Assembly (NCBI RefSeq): GCF_009208775.1
Contig: NZ_WFLM01000006.1
Span: forward strand, 55,363-119,362
DNA from: Silvanigrella paludirubra
Lineage (GTDB): Bacteria; Bdellovibrionota_B; Oligoflexia; Silvanigrellales; Silvanigrellaceae
Direction: 5' to 3'
Length of the DNA: 64,000 nucleotides
In this document: piece by piece, positions 53,827 through 61,302 of the stretch
Position numbering within the stretch: position 1 is the first letter of the stretch
How the letters are laid out: every line of letters begins with the position of its first letter
Translations under genes and position numbers: made by a program
Notes under the pieces: model-generated
The model's database searches: none
What the model was told of the DNA's origin: nothing
Seen by the model: only the letters and a program-made list of their open reading frames with translations

Positions 53827-54318
53827 CTACTTTAAATTTTTACGTTTGCAATTTTCAGAGTTCGCACAATCAGCGAAAAGTTCCATTTTATGCGATTTTA
53901 AAACAAACCCAAGATTTTTAGCTACTAATTCTTGGCGTTTTTCTAACTCCTCATCATAAAATTCAACAATATCATGACATTGATTACAAATAAGATGATC
54001 ATGGTGTTCATCACCTTGATCTGCAAATTCAAAACTAGCTCTATCCCCACCAAAATGACGCTCTACAAGAATTTGAGAATCCGTCATCATTTTAAGAGTA
54101 CGATAAACAGTTGCTAAACCAATAGAACTATCTATTTTTTTAACTTCATTCGAAATCGTCTCAGCATCAACATGACGTCCAGAGGAAAGGACGGCATCTA
54201 GAATAATTTTCCTCTGCCTTGTTTGCCTTAACCCTAGTTGGCTTAAATATTCATCAAAGACTTTATGTAAATGCGCCCTCTTTGGGAGGCTATCACCAGA
54301 TCTACGGGATGTCGTCAT
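53827..54318 (-). CDS. fur: Fur-family metal-responsive repressor
   Basis: A 163-residue Fur-family regulator with an N-terminal winged helix (LGLRQTRQRKIILDAVL, then GLATVYRTLKMM) and a metal-binding dimer domain (HHDHLICNQCHDIVEF). It ends in a C-x5-C tail (CANSENCKR). The HHDH motif and tail favour true Fur (iron) over Zur or PerR, although PerR is hard to exclude. It would control iron uptake and possibly the suf operon. It is divergent from the tail-specific protease with an 89-bp shared control region. Confidence 0.9.
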   Translation of the reverse strand: MTTSRRSGDSLPKRAHLHKVFDEYLSQLGLRQTRQRKIILDAVLSSGRHVDAETISNEVKKIDSSIGLATVYRTLKMMTDSQILVERHFGGDRASFEFADQGDEHHDHLICNQCHDIVEFYDEELEKRQELVAKNLGFVLKSHKMELFADCANSENCKRKNLK

Positions 54319-54407
54319 AAAAACTCACAAAAAAACAAATTGACTATTACATTGCAAAAAATGAAAATAAAGAAATTAGCTTCAGCTTAAAATATAGGGA
54401 ATGCAAT

Positions 54408-56441
54408 ATGCGTTTATTTGCAACATTGTTACTCGCAATAGCTTTAAGTCTTGTAAGCGGAGTATCGTTATCTCCAACAACAGCTTACGGAGAGAATTCA
54501 AAGAATGCAAGGACATTCCCTCCTCTCTTAAATTGCCAAGAATCAAAATCACGAATAGATTCCATGCTTGATTTGCATTTTTATTATAATGAAATGAATG
54601 ATGAATTATCCCAAAGAACAATCAAAAAAATTTTTGAAAACTTAGACCAAAATAAAGTGTTTTTTATAAAGCAGGATATTGAATATTTTCAAAATAATGA
54701 AAAAAATATTTCAAAAAAAATAAAAATAAATAATTGTGATTTTTTATTTGAAATTCATAAAGTATTTATAAAACGTGTTCATGAAAGAATGCAAAAAGTA
54801 AAATCAATTTTAACAAAAGAACTTGATTTCAATAAAACTGATTATATTAATATTGCAAAACAAGATTGGCCAATCAGTTCTGAAGATGCAAACGAGAAAA
54901 TTAAAAAAAGAATTAAATTACAGTTTTTATCTACAAAACAACCTGAAGAAAATGATAACAAAGTTAGAGAAAGATTATTAAAAAACTTTGTTCGGTTAGA
55001 AAGAAAATTTTATGAGTTAGATAATGACAAACTGTATTCAATTTTTTTAAATAGCTTTGCTCTTGCAATGGATCCTCATTCTGCTCATATGTTACCTTCT
55101 GATCATGATTCTTTTGTTATACATATTAGCAATAAATTAGAAGGAATTGGGGCACAACTTCAAGAAAAAGATGGTTACATTGTTGTCCGCGCGATCATTC
55201 CTGGTGGAGTTGCCCAAAAAGATGGTCGTTTAAAAGAAAAAGATAAAATCATTGCTGTAGATTCAGGAAATGGCCAAGGATTACACGATCTCATCGATAC
55301 TGATGTCGATCAAGCTGTTAATTTAATTCGAGGAAAAAAGGGAAGTCCTTTAAAACTCATTGTCTTAAGAAAAAATGGAAGTACGAATGAAAAATTATCT
55401 ATTGTTCTAACTCGTGACGAAATTGATTTAAAAGAAGATGAAGTAAAAACAGAAATTTATCAATCAAATAATGGAAAAGTTGGAATTATAAAAATCCCAA
55501 CTTTTTATACAGATTTAAAATGCAAAACAAAAATATTTTCTCAATGCAAAGGTGTATCTTATGATGTTGAAAGAGGAATAAGAAAGTTAACAGAAGAAGG
55601 CATTAATGGATTGCTCATTGATTTAAGAAATAATGGTGGTGGAGATTTTCCTGAAAGCGTTAAGTTAACAGGACTATTTATTCCCAATGGAACAGCTGTT
55701 CAAACAGTAGATAAAACAGGAACAATTAAAAGATTAAATATAGATGAATCTAATTGGATATATAAAGGACCCTTGGTTATTTTAATTAACAGATATAGTG
55801 CTTCTGCTTCGGAAATATTTGTAGGTGCTATGCAAGATTATGGAAGAGGGATTATTGTTGGAGATAAAAGTACTTATGGAAAAGCGACGGTTCAAATTGT
55901 TCAAGAGATTCCCGGAACACTTGGACGCAGAACAGATGGAGCAATTAAAGTAACACAGAGTAAATTTTATCGCCCCGCAGGTACTAGCAATCAAAAACAA
56001 GGTGTTCATGCCAACATTGTAATTCCTAGTATTTTAGAATCCTATGATATAGGTGAAGATCAATTAGATTTTGCCTTACCATCCGATGTCATCCCTCCTG
56101 CAAAAGGTTTTAAACCACTTCAAGATCTTTCTTTTTTAATAAATAGAATAAAGTTTTTAAGCCAAGATAGAATAAATAGAAGCAAAAAATTTCAAGATTA
56201 TTTAGTAAAAATCAATAAAATAAAACTTGAAAAAAATAAATTATTTCCTATTACAAAAGATTATTTTAAAATTATTGAAGAACAAGAAAATCCAAGAGAC
56301 TTAAATGAAGAAAGTTTATACAATATAAAATCTTTGATAAATGAAAATGATTTACAATTCATGGAAGCTTTAAATATAACAATGGATTCAATTAAACTAA
56401 GCGGAAATCAGAATTTTTGGGTGGGAATGAGTTCGAAGTAG
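54408..56441 (+). CDS. Tail-specific C-terminal processing protease (S41 family, Prc/CtpA)
   Basis: A 677-residue periplasmic protease. It has a signal peptide ending near TTAYGENS, then a long N-terminal helical domain (about 35-215) like Prc. A PDZ domain follows (GIGAQLQEKDGYIVVRAIIP...), then the S41 core. The catalytic Ser lies in NRYSASASEIF and the Lys in STYGKATVQ, forming the Ser/Lys dyad. Prc trims lipoproteins and peptidoglycan hydrolases and so affects wall turnover. AGGGA precedes the ATG. It is monocistronic. Confidence 0.9.
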   Translation: MRLFATLLLAIALSLVSGVSLSPTTAYGENSKNARTFPPLLNCQESKSRIDSMLDLHFYYNEMNDELSQRTIKKIFENLDQNKVFFIKQDIEYFQNNEKNISKKIKINNCDFLFEIHKVFIKRVHERMQKVKSILTKELDFNKTDYINIAKQDWPISSEDANEKIKKRIKLQFLSTKQPEENDNKVRERLLKNFVRLERKFYELDNDKLYSIFLNSFALAMDPHSAHMLPSDHDSFVIHISNKLEGIGAQLQEKDGYIVVRAIIPGGVAQKDGRLKEKDKIIAVDSGNGQGLHDLIDTDVDQAVNLIRGKKGSPLKLIVLRKNGSTNEKLSIVLTRDEIDLKEDEVKTEIYQSNNGKVGIIKIPTFYTDLKCKTKIFSQCKGVSYDVERGIRKLTEEGINGLLIDLRNNGGGDFPESVKLTGLFIPNGTAVQTVDKTGTIKRLNIDESNWIYKGPLVILINRYSASASEIFVGAMQDYGRGIIVGDKSTYGKATVQIVQEIPGTLGRRTDGAIKVTQSKFYRPAGTSNQKQGVHANIVIPSILESYDIGEDQLDFALPSDVIPPAKGFKPLQDLSFLINRIKFLSQDRINRSKKFQDYLVKINKIKLEKNKLFPITKDYFKIIEEQENPRDLNEESLYNIKSLINENDLQFMEALNITMDSIKLSGNQNFWVGMSSK

Positions 56442-56504
56442 ATTTGAATTTGATTGTTAATTCATTTTATTTATCATAAGTATTCTTTTTTTTATTTTCA
56501 TTAT

Positions 56505-56650
56505 TTAATATTTTTGATAATTATCATTATCAATTTCTATAAGTTGTCTCACATTTTCATCGGATATTCTAAAGTTCAAGAGTCCATTTAATATTAATTT
56601 TAATGAATTCTCCTTGCTGTCCAGTTTCTGGTCACCCCCTTTTTTCTTTA
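56505..56650 (-). pseudogene. Possible 3' remnant of a lost gene
   Basis: The minus strand is open for about 45 codons here and reads protein-like: KKKGGDQKLDSKENSLK, then LILNGLLNFRISDENVRQL, then IEIDNDNYQKY and stop. No start codon or ribosome site exists, and the frame is closed upstream by a TAA. It looks like the C-terminal tail of a decayed protein next to the Rpn gene. Its family is unknown and it may be chance. Confidence 0.25.
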
Positions 56651-56718
56651 AAATTTTTTGTTACTCAAACCTTTGACAAATAAACAAGATGTTTATTTGT
56701 TTTTATAAGGATGTTGAT

Positions 56719-57543
56719 TTGGAAAATGATAAGTTACTGGATGTTAAAAATGATTATTTATTTAAACGCATATTTGGGGAAGACGAAGAAATATTTATTG
56801 ATTTTGCGAATAGTATTTTAAATTACCCGGAAGAAAGAAAAATAATGTCTGTCACTTTTTTAAACAATGAAGTGAATAAAGACAGTGAGTTTGATAAAGA
56901 GTCTCGGTTTGACGTAATTGCGCAACTAAATGATGGCTCCTTTGTAAATTTAGAAATGCAAATGAGAAACACAGGTGAGTATGAAAAACGTTGTTTGTAT
57001 TATTGGGCAAAACTTTATGAAAAACAATTAGGTAAAGGAGAACCTTATCGTGTACTTGCACCTTCCATTTGTATTCATATTTTAAACTTCAATTTTTTTA
57101 AAGAAAAAGATGAATTTATGACTAATGTGGGTTTATTAGACATGAAAACCAATAAAGTCTTTTCTAAGGATTTGGAGTTTATCTTTTTAGAAGTTCCCAA
57201 AGTTCCAAAAACCTATTACAATAACCTAGAAAAATGGATGGTCTTTTTAAAGGGAACATCTAAAAAGGAGGTCATGAAAATGGACAATTCTGCAATAAAT
57301 AAAGCTCAAGAAACTTTGGAATACTTAAGCCAAGACCCCGTTGCTCGGGCAAAGTATGAAGCTCGTTTAAAATACTTAAGTGACTACAACACAAGCATGT
57401 ATACCGAGCGGCAAGAGGGGAGAGAAGAAGGGAGAGAAGAAGCTAAAATTCAATTTGCAAAAAAAATGCGCAGTGAAGGATTTTCTCCTGAAATCGTTAT
57501 GAAAATAACAGGTCTAACTGCTGAAGAGCTTGAAAAGTTATAA
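56719..57543 (+). CDS. Rpn-family recombination-promoting nuclease (PD-(D/E)XK)
   Basis: A 274-residue member of the Rpn/transposase_31 family, PD-(D/E)XK endonucleases that promote RecA-independent recombination. It opens LLDVKNDYLFKRIFG. The catalytic core is SRFDVIAQ...VNLEMQM (D65, E79, Q81 at the usual ExQ/ExK position). The C-terminus is EGREEGREE followed by a small helical tail (MKITGLTAEELEKL). The start is probably the TTG at 56719, which has an AAGGA site; an ATG at 56689 lacks one. It borders a region full of duplicated toxin/immunity fragments, which fits a recombination function. Confidence 0.85.
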   Translation: MENDKLLDVKNDYLFKRIFGEDEEIFIDFANSILNYPEERKIMSVTFLNNEVNKDSEFDKESRFDVIAQLNDGSFVNLEMQMRNTGEYEKRCLYYWAKLYEKQLGKGEPYRVLAPSICIHILNFNFFKEKDEFMTNVGLLDMKTNKVFSKDLEFIFLEVPKVPKTYYNNLEKWMVFLKGTSKKEVMKMDNSAINKAQETLEYLSQDPVARAKYEARLKYLSDYNTSMYTERQEGREEGREEAKIQFAKKMRSEGFSPEIVMKITGLTAEELEKL

Positions 57544-57603
57544 GAGAAATTTTGTGTTTTAGTTTTAATTAAAATATTTATTATCCTATTAAGATTTGAG
57601 AAA

Positions 57604-57927
57604 GTGTATTTAAAATGATTAAAATAAGATTTTTCTTCCGGTAAAACAGTTACTGGAAAAATTTGAAAATTTCCCTCACCTATAGTCTTTAAACAATTTA
57701 AAAATCGATCATTTATATAATATTCATCACCAGTGCCATGGTGAAAATCAGTATATTTTTTACCCCAAGGCTCATGATTTGTATACAATTCTTCATCAAT
57801 TTCAAGTTTTTCTACTTTACGAAATAAATAATCATCATATTTTGTATTTGTTTTTTTTATATAACACTATCAAATAAATAATATTTAAATTTTGGCTCAG
57901 CCCATGTTAATCAAAGTATTTGTTCAT
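57604..57927 (-). pseudogene. Decayed copy of the Imm11-like immunity gene
   Basis: This is a truncated, damaged duplicate of the immunity gene at 59777-60351. The middle part is nearly identical: MYTNHEPWGKKYTDFHHGTG, then an INDRFLNCLKTIGEGNFQI segment. The start region from 57927 has lost one base (reading MNKYFD then stop), and a TAA follows GTTATA. The C-terminal third is missing, replaced by unrelated sequence after 57604. It cannot make a working protein. An apparent reading frame from 57788 is only this fragment read through into the Rpn gene's end. Confidence 0.85.
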
Positions 57928-57992
57928 AAATATTCTCCAATAAAACCTAAGAGTAATTAATAAAATCTATAAAACATTAATTTTCATAAAAA

Positions 57993-58125
57993 TCAATGTT
58001 TTGACTTATTATTACTTCTTCTTTCATTGCTAATAGAACTAGATCTGCTTGAACCTTTTGAAGAACTTGTGCTTTTTTGTTATTTCCGCTTTTATCACTT
58101 GCCCATGATTTGTTTTTTCATGCTT
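57993..58125 (-). pseudogene. Frameshifted toxin-tip 3' remnant
   Basis: This fragment matches the small tip reading frame at 60419-60559 (WASDKSGNNK...SSKGSS...SISNE..SNNKSK). A two-base expansion in an A-run (around 58067) puts its two halves in different frames. It lies just upstream (on the minus strand) of the decayed immunity copy, so the pair is a dead toxin-tip/immunity cassette. Confidence 0.75.
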
Positions 58126-58371
58126 AATATTCAAATTATATTTCTCAAATATTGCTCAAAATGCTAGAGTTCAAATAAGTTCTCGTATTTTATTTTATCA
58201 GTTGAAATAATAAAAAAGAGTGAAGCCTATACTTGGTTCCTACTCATTGAAATCAATGAGAGGCGGTTTATTTAGAATAAAAGCTCTTCATATGCTTTTC
58301 AAATGGAAATACAAATTTACAAATTATTTACCTATTTGTGAGCAATTGTGCTCCCTGGCCGGATAATTGCA

Positions 58372-58403
58372 CTTAGAGATAATTTTTGAAAATCCTCTCT
58401 AAG
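58372..58403. terminator. Hairpin in the 58.1-58.45 kb non-coding stretch
   Basis: CTTAGAGA pairs with TCTCTAAG (58372-58379, 58396-58403) around a 16-base loop, followed on the plus strand by a T-rich run. A second small hairpin, TCATTG-AAAT-CAATGA, lies about 130 bases upstream. The rest of 58126-58459 shows no gene. Either element may be a terminator left from lost genes. Confidence 0.4.
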
Positions 58404-58459
58404 CTTTTCTTTTACTTTGATTTATTTGCAACAGAAACCTTTTATACATTAAAATGCGA

Positions 58460-58834
58460 TTATTTGATCTCAAGACAACCATACTTATTTATCCCTTTTG
58501 TACCTGGTAGTGAACAAATAATATAAATAATTAAAATACCAATGAGAGGAATCATATGAATAAAGTACCACCATCCATTTTTATTTATATCGTGTAATCT
58601 CCTCACTGTAACAGAAATATATGGAGGTAATAATATAAGAGCGGAGATTATAGGAAATAGACTGAAAAAATTAATTTTTTCAGAATTATCAAAAACTATT
58701 TTGTTTATTAGAATAGGAATAAACCACAGCGAATAATAAAATAAATGAAAATACCAAAACTCAAGAACTGTTGATCTGCCTTCAAATCGAGCATACTTTT
58801 TTAAACTATGTATAATTGATTCAATAAAATTCAT
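58460..58834 (-). CDS. DUF805 small membrane protein (YhaH-like)
   Basis: A 124-residue inner-membrane protein with about four helices. The DUF805 hallmarks are present: FEGRSTVLEFWYF near the N-terminus, TVRRLHDINKNGWWYF in the middle, and PGTKGINKYG at the end. The function of the family is unknown. It stands alone between toxin/immunity remnants. Confidence 0.87.
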   Translation of the reverse strand: MNFIESIIHSLKKYARFEGRSTVLEFWYFHLFYYSLWFIPILINKIVFDNSEKINFFSLFPIISALILLPPYISVTVRRLHDINKNGWWYFIHMIPLIGILIIYIICSLPGTKGINKYGCLEIK

Positions 58835-59180
58835 ATATATTTTCCTTTCAATAATAAAATTAAATTATTTTCATATTTAATATAATTTTGCAAATCTATT
58901 TTAGAAAATTAGTTTTTTATTTCTATCTAGTTAATTAACAGCAAAGCAAAATATTATTTATGCTATCAAATCAAATATTTTAAGGACTTACTGAGCTAAA
59001 CTTGCGGTCTAAAAATCAAATTTAGATTGAGAATAAGTAAAGTATTATAAAGAAATAATACATTTATTAAATTTTTTATAATAAAAAAAATAGTTTCAAC
59101 AAATCTTGTATATTCAATTATCCCATTGAAATTAATTTAAAACCGTTTGTTTTTAAGAAAATCTTCTAATAATTTATGTT
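58835..59180. other. AT-rich gap without recognised genes
   Basis: This 346-bp stretch holds no plausible coding frame, tRNA or strong hairpin that I can see. It must include the DUF805 promoter region near 58835-58900. Confidence 0.4.
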
Positions 59181-59654
59181 CTATTCAAAAGGCCGACCGA
59201 TAATCAGTGGCAAAGTACCACTTGGATCATATATTTCACCTACACCGCAATAATCTTCTTCCCATTGTGCATTTAAATAGGAAACAGGATCGTTGCAAAT
59301 ATCTTCCCATGTTGCATTTGGAAATAAAGTCAATACCCAATGATCAATATCCCAAGAACAAAACTTTTTTAACTCAGGCAGCCAGCATAAAATACCAAAT
59401 TCAGAATATCTATCACATTCTTCTATTAAGCTAACTGCTTCTAATTCATAATAGGCTTGCTGTATTACATTTATAATATTTAAATTAACATCATAAGTTG
59501 TGGCATCAATCCATATTTTTTCTCTTTTTAAATCTTCTAATTTATGAAACTTTACTTTTTTAGGATAAGCTTCATCTGGATTATAATCTAATTCTTTATT
59601 TGTTTCCAAAAAATTTATAAATTCTAACGGCAAATTTAAATTCATTTCTATCAT
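59181..59654 (-). CDS. Candidate immunity protein, family not recognised
   Basis: A 157-residue acidic, tryptophan-rich cytoplasmic-type protein without signal or helix anchors. Notable segments are ILCWLPELKKFCSWDIDHWV, FPNATWEDICNDPVSYLNA and a GRPFE end. A GGAG site lies about 13 bases upstream of ATG 59654, and in-frame codons further up look non-coding. I do not recognise the family. Its size, acidity and position among toxin tips and Imm11-like genes on the same strand suggest an orphan immunity gene. Confidence 0.6.
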   Translation of the reverse strand: MIEMNLNLPLEFINFLETNKELDYNPDEAYPKKVKFHKLEDLKREKIWIDATTYDVNLNIINVIQQAYYELEAVSLIEECDRYSEFGILCWLPELKKFCSWDIDHWVLTLFPNATWEDICNDPVSYLNAQWEEDYCGVGEIYDPSGTLPLIIGRPFE

Positions 59655-59733
59655 TTTTAAAAATACTCTCCAAAAGCTCACGTGCAGTATGTAAATCAAA
59701 TCATGTTTGGTAAAATATATTATATACAAAATA

Positions 59734-59755
59734 GAGACTATAAAAAAATAGTCTC
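59734..59755 (-). terminator. Hairpin downstream of immunity copy 2
   Basis: GAGACTA / TAGTCTC (59734-59740, 59749-59755) lies just after the immunity gene's stop on the minus strand. A related hairpin sits at the same place behind the intact copy at 60618-60639, so it was duplicated with the cassette. Confidence 0.55.
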
Positions 59756-59776
59756 AAATGAATTATCTATTTTTTA

Positions 59777-60351
59777 TTATCCTAAAGGAATTAAACTAAA
59801 TCCTTTAACATCATTTTTCTCAAATTCTTCTACCAGCTCTTTCGTTACTACCGTTACAATTTGATACCCATATACTCTAAATATATGAATTCCTTTTGGA
59901 ACTTTAGAACGATCTAACACCATTTTATCAAAACCACGAAATTTACCAAGTTTATCTGGTCTATTGTCTTCTTCAGTCCACAAATTATATTTTGATAATT
60001 CTCTATCTACACAATCAATAACATTTAAAATATTTAAAATAAAATAAGGTTTTTCTTCCGGTAAAACAGTTACAGGAAAAATTTGAAAATTACCCTCACC
60101 TATAGTCTTTAAACAATTTAAAAAACGATCATTTATATAATATTCATCACCAGTGCCATGATGAAAATCAGTATATTTTTTACCCCATGGCTCATGATTT
60201 GTATACAATTCTTCATCAATTTCAAGTTTTTCTACTTTACGAAATAAATAATCATCATATTTTGTATTTGTTTTTTTTTTTGTATAACACTATCAAATAA
60301 ATAATATTTAAATTTAGGCGCAGCCCATGTTAATTTAAATAATTCACTCAT
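59777..60351 (-). pseudogene. Imm11-like immunity gene split by a poly-A frameshift
   Basis: The gene starts at ATG 60351 (MSELFKLTWAAPKFKYYLF, GGAG eight bases upstream). It is in frame until an 11-A tract (60271-60281 on the plus strand as T), after which it would stop quickly. The remaining 143-odd codons to 59777 are intact in the next frame. They align along their length with the whole gene at 60662-61243 (YFILNILNVIDCVDRELSK, VTVVTKELVEEFEKN). With 9 or 12 A residues the gene would be whole. It is either an immunity pseudogene or a phase-variable/slippage-rescued gene. The family resembles Imm11 (DUF1629), which neutralises Rhs-type nuclease toxins. Confidence 0.8.
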
Positions 60352-60545
60352 AAATATTCTCCAATAAAAAGTCTAAAAGCACTCAAAAAACACAATAAAA
60401 CATTAAATAAAATAAAAATCAATTCTTTGATTTATTATTACTTCTAGTTTCATTGCTAATAGAACTAGCTCTGCTTGAACCTTTCGAAGAACTTGAGCTT
60501 TTGTTATTTCCGCTTTTATCACTAGCCCATGCGCCTTGTTTTGTA
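60050..60545. repeat. Duplicated cassette block (second copy at about 57625-58110)
   Basis: About 490 bp here are closely similar to 57625-58110, covering most of an Imm11-like gene, the gap and a toxin-tip 3' end in the same order and strand. Differences are scattered substitutions plus small indels in A-runs. This is a direct repeat about 2.4 kb apart, and recombination between the copies would delete the DUF805 and 59181 genes. Confidence 0.85.
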
Positions 60546-60559
60546 ACCATATTATTCAT
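60419..60559 (-). pseudogene. Orphan toxin-tip C-terminal fragment (46 codons)
   Basis: A short open frame (MNNMVTKQGAWASDKSG..., Ser/Asn/Lys-rich) aligns with the last 45 residues of the AHH toxin tip at 61303-61650 (MNDLVTGKQKNQVSNSKG...). Only the 3' end of the toxin module remains, directly upstream of its immunity gene. That is typical of tips displaced by a new cassette. It is unlikely to have activity because the nuclease part is missing. Confidence 0.65.
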
Positions 60560-60617
60560 TTCAGTAATATAATTTTTATATATTATAATGTATTTAATTC
60601 AATTCAGATAAAAATGA

Positions 60618-60639
60618 GACTATAAAAAAATATAGTCTA
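60618..60639 (-). terminator. Hairpin downstream of intact immunity gene
   Basis: AGACTATA / TATAGTCT (60618-60625, 60632-60639) follows the intact immunity gene on the minus strand and resembles the element at 59734-59755. Confidence 0.55.
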
Positions 60640-60661
60640 AAATGAAATTTCTATTTTTAAA

Positions 60662-61243
60662 TTATCCAACAGGGATTAAAGTAAATCCTTTAACACCATT
60701 TTTCTCAAATTCTTCTACTAGCTCTTTCGTTACTACAGTTAAAATATCATAGCCTTTTAATAAAAAAATATGAACTCCATTTGGAACTTTAGTACGGTCT
60801 AAAACCATTTTATCAAAACCATGAAATTTACCAAGTTTATCTGGCCTATTGTCTTCTTCCGTCCATAAAGTAAATTTTGATAACTCTCTATCAACACAAT
60901 CAATAACATTTAATGTATTTAAAATAAAATAAGGTTTTTCTTCTGGTAAAACTGTTATTGGTAATAATTGATAATTGGTTTCACCTACAGTTTTTAAACA
61001 ATTGATAAACTTTTCATTTATGTAAAAAGCGCCTCCTAAACTCATATGAAAATCTGCAAATTTTTTGCCCCAAGATTTTCCAATAACAAGCTCATTTGCT
61101 ATTTCAATTTTTTTTCCTTGTTGAAATACATAATCCTCATATATTTTTCCAGATATTTTTTCTAAAGGTTCATTTAATAATAAATATTTAAATTTTGACT
61201 CTGGCATATTTATTGGCAATGTTATCCTAAAAAGCTCATTCAT
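60662..61243 (-). CDS. Imm11-like immunity protein (intact copy)
   Basis: A 193-residue cytoplasmic protein resembling the Imm11/DUF1629 family of polymorphic-toxin immunity proteins. It has KPYFILNTLNVIDCVDRELS, then VLDRTKVPNGVHIFLLKGYD and a C-terminal VTKELVEEFEKNGVKGFTL. The family binds and blocks Rhs-associated nuclease tips. ATG 61243 has an AGGG site; a longer frame to 61279 is possible. It lies 59 bp after the AHH-type toxin tip. That toxin is broken, so the gene may now protect against toxin from related cells. Confidence 0.8.
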   Translation of the reverse strand: MNELFRITLPINMPESKFKYLLLNEPLEKISGKIYEDYVFQQGKKIEIANELVIGKSWGKKFADFHMSLGGAFYINEKFINCLKTVGETNYQLLPITVLPEEKPYFILNTLNVIDCVDRELSKFTLWTEEDNRPDKLGKFHGFDKMVLDRTKVPNGVHIFLLKGYDILTVVTKELVEEFEKNGVKGFTLIPVG

Positions 61244-61302
61244 ACTATTTCCCTTCATTTTATATTCTATTAAATTCAATAATTATTTATTTATCAAATT
61301 CA

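Noticed and set aside
56515..56532. Fur-box-like sequence TGATAATTATCATTATCA
   Set aside because: The half-site spacing is wrong for the 7-1-7 model, the AT-rich context makes chance matches likely, and it is not at a promoter of an iron gene.
56719..57543. Rpn gene as a true transposon
   Set aside because: No terminal inverted repeats or target duplications are visible; the family is nuclease-type and often wrongly named transposase.
57450..57788. 112-codon minus-strand open frame
   Set aside because: It is the middle of a decayed immunity gene read on into the end of the Rpn gene's opposite strand; no start site or conserved C-terminus.
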